From Eledone cirrhosa (Eukaryota > Mollusca > Cephalopoda > Octopoda > Eledonidae), in assembly GCA_964016885.1 (NCBI GenBank), contig OZ024743.1, positions 169,235,333 to 169,299,332 of the forward strand: 64,000 nucleotides of DNA, read 5' to 3'. Within the stretch, counting starts at the first letter, position 1, and each line of letters begins with the position of its first letter. This document shows positions 44,788 through 56,199 of the stretch, piece by piece. Below the pieces are notes generated by a model that was not told the origin of the DNA, did no database searches, and saw only the letters and a list, made by a program, of their open reading frames with translations. The translations under genes and the position numbers were made by a program.

Positions 44788-44837
44788 TTATTTACAATAC
44801 CGGTTTCAGCATTAAATGCATTGTCAATTGCAGATAA
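44788..44837 (-). ncRNA. Hammerhead-like ribozyme with U3-A8 core
   Basis: On the minus strand: TTATCTGCAA (44837-44828), core TTGACAA (44827-44821), stem II GCAT(tta)ATGC with U opposite U next to the core, GAA (44807-44805), stem III palindrome ACCGGT (44804-44799), cleavage base A (44798), then TTGTAAATAA (44797-44788). Stem I pairs in 9 of 10 positions. The only core differences from CUGANGA are C3 to U and G8 to A, a paired exchange. The overall 50-nt size equals the canonical copy at 56289-56338. Confidence 0.6.
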
Positions 44838-45285
44838 GCAGAATATTGGTAAGTTGAACATTTGTACAAATAGTGATAATAGTAATAATAATGATGAAGG
44901 CAATGAAAATAATATAAAATGCGGAAGAAAAAAAATTAATTAATTTTCACATACATGTTCTTTCAGAGAAGTCATTTCTCTGTGTCTTTTATACTCTGCT
45001 CCAAGCTAGAAGCATATATATATATATATATACAAATTTAAATTTATATTCTGGAATGTATCATGAAATGGCCGTATAAGTGAACTTTAGACAATTTAGG
45101 TTTGATTCTTTCTATAAGTGAGTACATTTATTAGTTATCATTCTATATATATGTACATGATATTGGTTGTTTCTCAACTAGATGCATTAAAGAGACTTTT
45201 TCGTATATCATTTGAATTTGTATAAATTATGCTCTGAGATTAATGTTCATTGAATTTTCTTTGATGATTAAGTTAATCAATATAC

Positions 45286-45347
<62 letters not shown>
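44838..45347. other. AT-rich gap with two (TA)n tracts
   Basis: TA runs at 45003-45034 and 45284-45346. No gene is seen; a short frame (44746-44943) is Asn-rich and without motif. Confidence 0.5.
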
Positions 45348-45349
<2 letters not shown>

Positions 45350-45903
45350 TAAACGGAATAGAAAATGCTGACAAATTGTTCACAGTTGAAAAATGGTTTA
45401 ATTAGGAATAAAAGAGTATTAGTGATTGTATGGGCTAGTATTCAGTTGTGGTTTTAAGTTTTTAAGTTTTTACCGGTTGCGTATTTCTAAATGCTTTTCA
45501 AAAATAATTTTGAGATAGAGTGTCCGTGCTGTTTGCTCTGATCTGATTAGTTTTGGGAATTCTACCTGTTTTTATGTTAAAAAAGTGGCTCCAATTTGCA
45601 AAAGTTCTTGTGGTCAAAACAATTTTGATTGGCCAGTAGAGGTCATGTGAATGTAAAAAATTGATTTTGCGCCAAGACTGTTTTTATGTTAAAAAAGTGG
45701 CTCCAGCAAAAATTATTGTGGTCAAAACAATTTTGATTGGTCGGTAGAGGTCATGTGAATAAAAAATTGGTTTTGCGCCAAGATTGAGAAATGACTCTTT
45801 CACAACAAATGTGTGTGTGTGTGGGGGGGGGTAGTAGTAGTAGTAAGGTGTTCGATGTTGTGATAATGGTTAGCAGCGATGTGTGTCAAATGGCTGTTAA
45901 GAT

Positions 45904-45974
<71 letters not shown>

Positions 45975-46347
45975 TGTGTGTGTGTGTATAGCAGAGTAAT
46001 TCGTGGTGGCAGGGATGGTCAGTAAGAATGTGTCTGAAAGCAATGGGGGGTATTTTAGCATGTCAAAAGATATTTTTCAGCTTTTGTCTTATACGGAGAA
46101 GTGCGTGTGTGTGTCGTGTGTATATATAAGTCTCTTTGTATGTTGATGTACGCGTGTGTATGTGTGTGTGTATATGTGTGTGTGTGTGTGGGGGTGGACC
46201 AGTATTTTTTCCCCCTGGTAAAATGGTGTACATTATTAGATTTTTTCAGTAAAATCGGTTCTCTTAATAGAACATCAAAAATCTTAACAATAAGAGGTGT
46301 GAAATGATATTCACTATATATATATATACACACACATATATATTCAC

Positions 46348-46387
<40 letters not shown>

Positions 46388-46639
46388 TATATATATGCAC
46401 ATATATCTTTTTGTGTTGCACCATAGAGCATGTGTGTTTACGTATGTCATTGTGTTTATATGTGGGTAGAGAGGTGTGCTGATGTAGGTATGTATGTTGA
46501 CGTGTGTATGTTGTGGGTTCGTCTTAGGGAGAAGTGTTTAGACGGGGTCCGTATTTGTTAATGAAGTAAGATTCCTTGCTGATGCGCTGGGTGTGGGTGG
46601 CATTATTTTTAAATTTGTAGAGGGAAAGATTCTGAAGTT
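45348..46639 (-). repeat. Inverted copy of the PLE 3' end (left arm)
   Basis: It is the reverse complement of 50289-51570. Its inner part (46639 back to about 46520) encodes in antisense the last 30-odd codons of the GIY-YIG ORF, followed by the whole 3' UTR. Length differences are mainly in TG and TA microsatellites. It lacks the final 43 bp (51571-51613) present at the true 3' end. Confidence 0.9.
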
Positions 46640-46825
46640 GGTAAAAACTTAAAAACTTAAAAACTTAAAAACTTAAAACCACAACTGAATACTAACCCAT
46701 ACAATCACTAATACTCTTTTATTCCTAATTAAACCATTTTTCAACTGTGAACAATTTGTCAGCATTTTCTATTCCGTTTACCAATATATAATAACTTGTG
46801 TGTTACACCTCTATTCTTTTAACTA
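46640..46825 (+). repeat. Short direct terminal repeat at the PLE 5' side
   Basis: It matches 51444-51613 in direct orientation, including the final ctctattcttttaacta. The ttaaaaac unit appears three times here and once at the 3' end. PLEs are known to carry such pseudo-LTRs. Confidence 0.85.
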
Positions 46826-46851
46826 TCATATCCTCACACGAGATACAGAAA

Positions 46852-48117
46852 ATGCCAACAAAAACGGATACAACCCTCATCAACTCAAATGAAGAGATCC
46901 TACAGGAACTCAAGAAAATCAACACCAACCTATCTTTGCTGGTCGACAAACTTGACTCCACAAATAAGGAAACCGCCACCGGATACAAACCATCCGAAAT
47001 CGGCGACAAACTCCAAAACCTTTGCGATACTATCCAAACTATGTTCACTACTACCAACCCAGGAAAAACCAACGAAGAACCATGTGAGATTGATTCACAC
47101 AAAATGAAAATTCGAACAATTCCAACATGGAACAAATCCCTCAGAGACAGAAAGTTCTCATTCTGGAAGATGATACAAAATCACAACAAAGCAGAGATAT
47201 ATGAAAAATGGCTTAACTCAACCCCTCTAACTCTCCCCCGTAAACTACAAATAAAGTCCATTTCAAATGAACCCGAACCTCAAAGACACCTTAGGGAAAG
47301 AATGGCATTGGAAAAAATGAAGACAGATATTGAACTTCTTAAACTGAGGGCCCAGACAAATGAGGAAAAAATCAAAACCATCGATGAAGAGATCCTCCTG
47401 GAAATCAACAACAAAACTGAAGGCCCCAAGGTAGAGAAGTTCTCCAAATTATGGAAATGGGACTGCAACAGAGAAGAACTGAAATCCCTTCAACGCTGGG
47501 AAAAAAGTGCCGCTTGGTTCCTACACTATGAATCGACTTTTCAAACGGATTACACCTCCAATAACCCGTTCATTAAAATAGGAAAACCCATAACTGAACC
47601 GCACAACAACTTCTCAAACACCCAAGCCTCTAACAAACGAAGAAGGAAGCACCACACCGAAGATGAACTTCCCAAACTCGCTACCATAAGAAGGAACAAA
47701 AACCCAAGAAATCATCTCCCCCAGAATGACATTTACAACTTTCCCCCTTCAAGGAGACACCATACCAAATCACTCAACTACTACGCGGATGCCTCATCGT
47801 CAAACATAGGGAAAAGATACCACCGATGTAACAACTTCCCCGCTTCAAGGGGACAGCAAGGTAATTACCATTTTCTCAACTCTCGCTTCCACAATACACA
47901 ACAAACCCACACCACACGATACAACCAACAACGTAGGCCACTTATAACACCACAATACAACAGGAACACCCCATTCAATCTACAACCACCAACCCGAACC
48001 ACATTTTACAACAACAAGGAATATAACAAACACAGGAGACCACTTAACATCAGCAGACAACCCCTCTACCCCAACCATTTTTTAGACACAGCACACAGAT
48101 ACAGGCAAACAAAATAA
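46852..48117 (+). CDS. PLE ORF1, coiled-coil and basic protein
   Basis: A 421-codon open frame from ATG 46852. N-terminus MPTKTDTTLINSNEEILQEL, with heptad-like Leu/Ile spacing (residues about 12-40) suggesting a coiled coil. A second charged helical stretch (ERMALEKMKTDIELLKLRAQ) lies near residues 160-190. The C-terminal third is rich in N, R, H, P and aromatic residues (KRYHRCNNFPASRGQQGNYH), suited to RNA binding. No known domain is recognised. It lies directly 5' of the RT ORF, which overlaps it in the -1 frame. The function is inferred to be nucleic-acid packaging, by analogy with retroelement ORF1 proteins. Confidence 0.65.
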   Translation: MPTKTDTTLINSNEEILQELKKINTNLSLLVDKLDSTNKETATGYKPSEIGDKLQNLCDTIQTMFTTTNPGKTNEEPCEIDSHKMKIRTIPTWNKSLRDRKFSFWKMIQNHNKAEIYEKWLNSTPLTLPRKLQIKSISNEPEPQRHLRERMALEKMKTDIELLKLRAQTNEEKIKTIDEEILLEINNKTEGPKVEKFSKLWKWDCNREELKSLQRWEKSAAWFLHYESTFQTDYTSNNPFIKIGKPITEPHNNFSNTQASNKRRRKHHTEDELPKLATIRRNKNPRNHLPQNDIYNFPPSRRHHTKSLNYYADASSSNIGKRYHRCNNFPASRGQQGNYHFLNSRFHNTQQTHTTRYNQQRRPLITPQYNRNTPFNLQPPTRTTFYNNKEYNKHRRPLNISRQPLYPNHFLDTAHRYRQTK

Positions 48118-48119
48118 CA

Positions 48120-50406
48120 CAAGACAGGGAGGAGAAACCTATAGTAATAAAAATTATCAATCTTACTACTGCAGAACCAACATCCAACCTTATCAACTTA
48201 CTCTCCAAAGGTCTTAAATTCAGACCGACCTCCCTACGTCCTAACTACTATGAAATGAAGGAAGACATCACAGACTTCTGTAGAAAGTTACGACTTAGTG
48301 AACAACTATTCGACCAGTACAATGAGGATGAATCATTAGCCAGAAATAGAAGCAATTACACCCCTTCAAAAGGTAGAAATAAAATCCTGGACGAATTCCG
48401 TGAACACATCACAAACTTCCCTTACCAACACTTGCACCGACAAAAACACAAGCCAAACCTCAACAAGAAAGAATGGGAAGAATTAAATAGATTAAAAACC
48501 GACAGAACCATTACAATTAAAGAGGCTGATAAAGGGAGTACAGTAGTCCTAATGGAGACAGAATTCTATATCAACTTAGCGCTCTCCACTTTGGAAAACG
48601 AAACATACTACGAAAAGGCTGAACACTACAATCAACAGAAAATTAAGAGAAACCTAAAAACTCTAATCAACCAATACAAAGAAGGACTCACTAACAAGGA
48701 ATTCAGCTTCATCACAGACATCACAGACTTCACAAGTAAATCCAGCCTTTTCTACGGTATCCCTAAAGTACATAAAAGCGAATCAATAAGTAAGGCATGC
48801 AAGGAAGCCACAGACATAGTCATCAATGTCCCCTCACCCAATGATCTCAAATTAAGACCCCGCAGGCCCCGCTTGCGTAACGCACCGTCTTAGCAACTTC
48901 ATTGATACCCTTCTCAAACCCTTCCTCAAGCACATCAAAAGCTATATAAGGGACGACCTAGATATGCTCAATCACCTCCCTAATATGCCACTTTCTGAAC
49001 AAACCCTACTAGTGACGTTCGATGTAGTCAACCTATACTCCAACATCCCCCACAACCTAGGAATAGAAGCTATCCAATTCTAGCTGGATAATTTCCACAA
49101 TGAACTCCCACAACGCATCAAGAAAGAATTCGTGATAGAGGGACTCAAATTTATCTTGGAGAACAATTACTTCGTTTTCAATAACAAACCCTACAGGCAG
49201 AAATCTGGGACCGCTATGGGAACGAAAACAGCCCCTACTTATGCCAACCTAGTCATGGGATACCTGGAAATCACCCTCTACACTAAAGTCCTAAACGAAT
49301 TTGGAAACACCCTCCACTTACACATTGAAAGGAACTGGAAGCGATATCTAGATGACTGCTTCATCCTTTGGCACGAAAACATCGAAAAACTTAAAGAATT
49401 TCACACCCTTATAAATGGGCTCAACATAAATATTAACTTCACGATGGAATACAGCCATCAACAACTCCCCTTCCTCGCCATCCTCATTAAGATCCATAAC
49501 AAAAAAATAGAGACAGACATATACTACAAGCCCACAGACTCCATGCAATATCTCCCCTTCAACTCTTGCCACCCTAGACACGTTAAAATTAATATTCCCT
49601 ACAACTTAGCCAAGAGAATCTGTACTATAGTCTCCAATAAAAACATCTGCTACTTACGGCTACAAGAACTAAAGGACACACTCATACGCAGGGACTACCC
49701 TGCATCACTAATTGACAATGGAATCCAACGTGCCCTAAAACTCAGTACCCAGGACCTTAGACACCCTAAAGTAAATCAACCAAAACTAAAAGCTCTTCCA
49801 TACATCACCACACACAACCCCCTCAACAATGAGGCCTTTGACACCATCCTCCAGAACATCCCTGTATTGAAAAAGGACCATAGAATGAACCAAATTCTAC
49901 GAACACACGATATCATAAAGAGCAAAAGACAATCCAAGTCAATGAAAAACATCTTAACACATGACAAAGTACTGCCAACCACAACAACGAAACCCACAGT
50001 AAAAAAATGCGATAGACCCAACTGTGGCATTTGCATCAACCTAATAGAGGGTTCGGAATTCTATTTCAAAGATGGACAACGTTTTATAGTAAAACACAAT
50101 TTCACATGTGCATCGGAAAATCTAATATATGTATTAACTTGTTCAGGTTGTCGAGAACAATACATAGGCCAGACCAAAAACAGCCTCCGCCAACGCATGA
50201 CTGTCCATAGATCCCAAATCAAAATACGGGAATACAGGAAAATACCACTGAGTGAACACATTGATATCTGTGCCGCCCCAAATCATCCCAACTTCAGAAT
50301 CTTTCCCCTCTACAAATTTAAAGATAATGCCACCCACACCCAGCGCATCAGCAAGGAATCTTACTTCATTAACAAATATGGACCCCGTCTAAACACTTCT
50401 CCCTAA
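48120..50406 (+). pseudogene. PLE reverse transcriptase with C-terminal GIY-YIG, nearly intact
   Basis: Blocks: NLLSKGLKFRPTSLRPNYY (48200), ITIKEADKGSTVVLME (48515), SSLFYGIPKVHK (48755), VTFDVVNLYSNIPHNLG (motif A, 49015), KSGTAMGTKTAPTYANLVMG (motif B, 49205), RYLDDCFILW (motif C, 49340) and QQLPFLAILIKIHNK. The Cys linker CDRPNCGIC...C leads to GIY-YIG as LIYVLTCSGCREQYIGQT, then LRQRMTVHRSQI. Two defects: a frameshift at about 48855-48895 and TAG at 49081-49083, probably from Trp. This is a classical PLE, distinct from the family at 7591 and 59319. Confidence 0.92.
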
Positions 50407-50542
50407 GACGAACCCACAACATACACACGTCAACATACATACCTACATCAGCACACATCTCTACCCACATATAAACACAATGAGATACGTAAACACACAT
50501 GCTCTATGGTGCAACACAAGAAGATATATGTGCATATATATA

Positions 50543-50612
<70 letters not shown>

Positions 50613-50943
50613 ATATATATGTGTGTGTATATATATATAGTGAATATCATTTCACACCTTTTATTGTTAAGATTTTTGATGTTCTATTAAGAGAACCGAT
50701 TTTACTGAAAAAATCGAATAATGTACACCATTTTACCAGGGGGAAAAAAATACTGGTCCACCCCCACACACACACACACATATATATACACACACACATA
50801 CACACGCGTACATCAACATACAAAGAGACTTATATATACACACCACACACACTTCTCCGTGTAAGACAAAAGCTGAAAAATATCTTTTGACATGCTTTCA
50901 GACACATTCTTACTGACCATCCCTGCCACCACGAATTACTCTG

Positions 50944-51011
<68 letters not shown>

Positions 51012-51607
51012 ATCTTAATAGCCATTTGACACACATCGCTGCTAACCATTATAACAACATCGAACACCTTACTACTACTACACACACACACACACACACA
51101 CACACATATTTGTTGTGAAAGAGTCATTTCTCAATCTTGGCGCAAAACCAATTTTTTATTCACATGACCTCTACCGACCAATCAAAATTGTTTTGACCAC
51201 AAGAATTTTTGCTGGGGCCTCTTTTTTAACATAAAAACAGTCTTGGCGCAAAATCAATTTTTTACATTCACATGACCTCTACCGGCCAATCAAAATTGTT
51301 TTGACCACAAGAACTTTTGCAAATTGGAGCCACTTTTTTAACATAAAAACATGTAGAATTCCCAAAACTAATCAGATCAGAGCAAACAGCACGGACACTC
51401 TATCTCAAAATTATTTTTGAAAAGCATTTAGAAATGCGCAACCGGTAAAAACTTAAAAACTTAAAACCACAACTGAATACTAACCCATACAATCACTAAT
51501 ACTCTTTTATTCCTAATTAAACCATTTTTCAACTGTGAACAATTTGTCAGCATTTTCTATTCCGTTTACCAATATATAATAACTTGTGTGTTACACCTCT
51601 ATTCTTT

Positions 51608-51613
<6 letters not shown>
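50407..51613 (+). repeat. PLE 3' UTR/terminal repeat with microsatellites
   Basis: Includes TA (50535-50607), CA (50762-50810, 50945-51010, 51082-51107) and two internal similar blocks with ctcttggcgcaaaaNcaatt and tcacatgacctctaccgNcc (about 51130-51215 and 51240-51340). The last 170 bp recur at the 5' side, and the whole region recurs inverted at 45348-46639. (TA)n follows at 51613-51659. Confidence 0.85.
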
Positions 51614-51660
<47 letters not shown>

Positions 51661-51889
51661 TATGAAAAATAGTAAAGACAATCACAAATCTAACACGCTC
51701 AATAATACAAAAAATGTCGTTAGTTTAACGCAGAGGTTCTCAAACAGTTTGACCCCCACCCACGGCCACGCAATACCCTCAGCGTCCACACCCCTATTTC
51801 CAGAGAGACCTGTCTACACGCAAATTGTATGTAACATATAATAAACACCTTAGGCGAAACAATATTCATTGTGTAATGTTTTGTTGGTG

Positions 51890-52935
51890 TCCAAATGAAT
51901 AAATTGTTGCTACAGACTCACAGACATATGCTCTCACATACACTCACATACATATACTAAGACAGACACACACAGGCATACATTCACGCAGACGCACGCA
52001 TAGTTTTTCACCTCAATTGTTTTGTCAGTTGCGACATATGTATATGCAAGTGTAGATGTGTGTGTGTGTATTTAATAACGTACCTAATGAACACGCGCAC
52101 ACACACTCACAGACACATACATATTCATATACAAAATGTGACGCCATTGTGTTGTTTTCTATTGTTTTAATTCAAATGAAAATAAAAATTATCACACATA
52201 CACTCACACACACATACACTCTCACATACAGTCACACACACATACACTCTCACACACACACTCTCACATACACTCACACACACTCTCTCATACACTCACA
52301 TACATATACTAAGACAGACACACACAAGCATTCATTCACGCACACCTATTACTTCTCTGTCAACACATATGCATCTGTATGTGTAGATGTGTGCATGTGT
52401 TTAATTGTCTGTGTGTGAAGATGTGTATCAACTTACTAAGGTTATATGTATGTGTAGATGTGTGTGTGTGTGTTTAATTCTGAGGCCTAACGTTAAAATA
52501 AAAATTATCATAATACGCTCACACACACATACACTCACACACACATCACTCTCACACACACATACACTCACACACACACACATACACTCTTACATATATA
52601 TACTAAGATAGACACATACAGACATACATTCACGCACACCTATTACTTGTCTTTCAACACATGTATATATGTGTGTAGATGTGTGTGTGTGTGTTAAATT
52701 CTCTGTGTGTGAAGACAATGTGTATGCAACATACTAAGGCTATATATATGTGTATATGTGTGTGTGTGTGTGTTTAATTCTCTGAGACCTAACGTACGTA
52801 ACGAACTCACAAACGCACACGCAGACACATACACACTCATATACAACATACACACTCATATACAAAATTTGACGCCGTCGTGGTGAAATATTATTTTAGA
52901 TAAAATGTTATATTGTTTTAATCTAAATGAAAATA
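51890..52935. repeat. Minisatellite of about 300-430-bp units, three copies
   Basis: Each unit has gacagacacacacaNgcat, tacattcacgcacac, tgtgtagatgtgtgtgtgtg, tttaattct, then aaaataaaaattat. The last word falls near 52180, 52497 and 52930. CA repeats of variable length separate units. Short frames here are artefacts of CA repeats. Confidence 0.75.
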
Positions 52936-53298
52936 AAAATTACATGTTGACACTACCGGGGTCTACCTTGTAAAATTTGATTTGATTTGGTCGAGCCGTT
53001 TGAGAATTCATAGGAACAGACAGACAAACAGAGAGACAAAGAATTTTATATATAGAGAGAAATATCCTTTGATATTTAATACACTATTACACCATATATA
53101 TATATATACAATATGATGATAATATTATAAATAATAAATTCATAGTGTCCACTAATCAACCACCAAAAAAGAGACCTTCCTACATATGCAAATATATTCT
53201 TATTCAATAAAATAATGCCCAAAATTACAACGTATATTGGAGAAGTAAATAGTATACCACTAAAACAGCCCATCCAGATAGGTTTTTAGGGAGGGGGT
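52936..53298. other. Non-coding sequence with a repeat end
   Basis: gtcgagccgtttgagaattc, then aggaacagacagacaaacag and tttatatatagaga (52990-53062) is wording common at the 3' ends of several invertebrate repeats. The class is uncertain. Confidence 0.4.
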
Positions 53299-53500
53299 TC
53301 AATGAGAAGGATGAGTTAGGTGAAGTGAAAGTTGCCTCTCAATCTCAGGCTGAATTGTACTAAGAATAAGTCTGAGATCTCCACGTTCCATAATTTGAAG
53401 CTTGCTCCGCTGCTTTGTAAGAAGGCAGGTGACCACACTAAATAGGATGTTGAAAAGACAATGAAGAACAATTTGACTTTCTTCCAGAGCTCCGGATGAC

Positions 53501-54574
53501 CTGTTACACCCCCAATCAGTGGTCAAGGAATTGAACTATCATTGTTATATTTGGGGAGGGTCATGATGTCTTAATATTGCCAGAAAAAGAATAGTAAAAC
53601 ACACCACACTCACTCTTTGGTTCAGTAAATTTTTATATTTCTATAAATAATGTAGCTGGCAATCAATATTTATCATTGATTGATCAGCAGTTAAAAATAT
53701 AAATATAAATATAGTTTCTCAAAGTTCTTTCATCACGCATATCTGTAACGTAATCAGTGGTTATAATGTTACCATGTTTCCTCCCATGTTTTTCATTAGT
53801 AGTAGTATATATTGCTCTTCTTCGTTGGCTGTAGTGTCACCGTAGATTCCAGTGTATGGTCTTTGGTAAACTCTGTAAGCAATGTGACATCTGCCACAAA
53901 TTCCGTCGATCTTGTCTGGGTATTTTCGCCCCGCTCTTTGTTTCTTTTGTTGTTGTTTTTATTGTCCTTCATCCATCTTGGTCTTTTGTTAAAATGTTTT
54001 TTGCATTCTTTTCGAGCAGATTTCGTTTCTTGCTGAATGATTTTCATGAACTCAATTTTCTCGTTTAGTGTGACATCTTCAGTGATCATCATGTTTCCAT
54101 GTTTCCTTCCGTTGTTTTCTTTTGATTTTATTTATTTATTTATTTATTTATTTTTGTCTATGCGTTTATTTGTACACGCATTTATGTGGTGTAATTCTGT
54201 TTTCTGTGTGCTCGTGCGTTCGTGTCTGAGTCTCTGTGTGTTTATGTGTATATATTCAAACTTTGATCACTAGTATGTGTTTGTGTGTGGGAGTTGTTAT
54301 TGCATCTGTGTATATTTATATTCTATCTTAGATTACTAGTGTGTGTTTGCGTATGGTTGTTGGTATTCCATTCATGTTTTCTGTTTAGCCTAGGTTTTCT
54401 AAATTCTATTTCTGTACCCTCCCTAATTTGCCTAATTATCGAGTCATTCAAATGTATAGATATTTTTTTTTTATTTCTATGTTGTCTAATTTACCATCAT
54501 GTTTTAGTCTGGCGTGTTCATATAGTACTGAATTGTCTATTTATCCTTTTAGTTCATCTATCCTCTCTCCTATG
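53501..54574. other. Mostly unrecognised, with one possible minus-strand coding remnant
   Basis: The minus frame 54092-53796 (EDVTLNEKIEFMKIIQQETK, then KHFNKRPRWMKDNKN) is lysine-rich and could be a remnant protein, but I recognise no family. A (TTTA)n run lies at 54128-54153. Confidence 0.35.
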
Positions 54575-54995
54575 CTACGGGCATATTATTGTCATAATTC
54601 TGCAGGCACCCTCTGTGCATCTCATACTATAGACTACATTTCTAGTTTTACAATATATTTGAGGAGTTACACTACATATTAGACATTCCTTATTTGTACA
54701 GCAGGTTTTCTTAAAGGGGTAAGTTTTACTGATTATGGATTTTGTGGTAGTTCTTGGCTTTTCTACCACTTTAATATTTAAATAGGTCTTTCTTGGGGCC
54801 TTTCGAAGTTGGTTTGCTAATTCATCTCCAGGGGTAGCATCCACGAACATGACACTCTGATATCTCCGATTGACGTGCCATGAGTTGGCTTTCCCTATTA
54901 TTGGCCTGGTTTTATCTATGCTATTCTATTATTTGCTCCTGTACAGCTGGCAAATTCTTTTCATGTCCATCTCTATGAGGGTCTTGTATTTCGCC
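54575..54995 (-). pseudogene. PLE remnant, linker and start of GIY-YIG
   Basis: Minus-strand reading from about 54995: KYKTLIEMDMKRICQLYRSK, two stops, then ANSWHVNRRYQSVMFVDATP and GDELANQLRKA. Next CTNKECLICSV...YCKTRNVVYSMRC is the PLE Cys linker and the first half of GIY-YIG. The YIG half is lost. It is a third PLE type, closer to the 45-51 kb element (ECLIC as in NCGIC) than to the CNC...CPL type. Confidence 0.65.
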
Positions 54996-55189
54996 GTGGA
55001 ACCTTTGTACACCCTAATTCTGTCTCTTTGGTTGTAGAGATTGACATGAAAGTGATTTGTCCGCTATAGAGGAGCAAATCTCTCTCGCTCTCTTTCTCTC
55101 TGTATATATATATAACTGCACGGAAATGCCCCTTTCTTGGAGCTGATTTATTTTAAACGACTGAGAGTTTAATCTCAAAATATAATATA
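54996..55189. other. Short gap with CT and TA repeats
   Basis: ctctctcgctctctttctct near 55078-55100, then a short TA run. No gene. Confidence 0.5.

Positions 55190-55233
<44 letters not shown>
55190..55233. repeat. (TA)n tract
   Basis: TA run bounding the SINE on its tail side. Confidence 0.95.
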
Positions 55234-55236
<3 letters not shown>

Positions 55237-55451
55237 AACGATCGACTTTCGTCAAATCGGACCGAGGGAACAATGTTTCCGTTGGTCTTTCCAATTGCTA
55301 ATACTATCTATCGGTCGAAACTCCAGGTAGAAGGAGCAACGTGAAATAAAGTGTCTTGCTCAAGGACATAACGCATCACCTGGTCCAGGAATCGAACTCA
55401 CAATCTTACGATTTCGAATCCAATTCTCTAACCACTCAGCCACACGCCTTC
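55234..55451 (-). mobile_element. tRNA-derived SINE, full-length, with perfect A box
   Basis: The minus strand starts aaggcgtgtggctgagtgg (A box TGGCTGAGTGG) and continues to gtgagttcgattcctgg (B box). The tRNA-like head resembles a long-variable-arm type (Leu/Ser). The body contains ccttgagcaagacacttta, a block similar to central domains conserved across several animal SINE superfamilies; I do not assign which. The tail runs into (TA)n. This is a different SINE from those at 15-20 kb. Confidence 0.8.

Positions 55452-56199
<748 letters not shown>

Larger units (their letters stand above)
51731..53500 (-). pseudogene. hAT transposon remnant (ZBED/FAM200-like transposase C-terminus)
   Basis: The minus-strand frame ends at 53299 with GDLRLILSTIQPEIERQLSL then HPSH and a stop. 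This is the extreme C-terminus of hAT transposases of the ZBED5/FAM200 type, where DLRxALS.IQPRIE..HPSH is usual. At 51731, cagaggttctcaaacagttt looks like a hAT terminal inverted repeat (CAGNGGTTCTCAAAC), preceded by the possible 8-bp target gtttaacg. I did not find the partner end. The space between holds a minisatellite. Confidence 0.6.

Noticed and set aside
45900..46000. CRISPR-like or regulatory repeat array
   Set aside because: It is a (TG)n microsatellite within a PLE arm; no spacer-repeat pattern and no bacterial context.
53796..54092. Lys-rich minus-strand frame as a conserved gene
   Set aside because: No recognisable family, low complexity in the middle, and no supporting neighbour; described only as a possible remnant.
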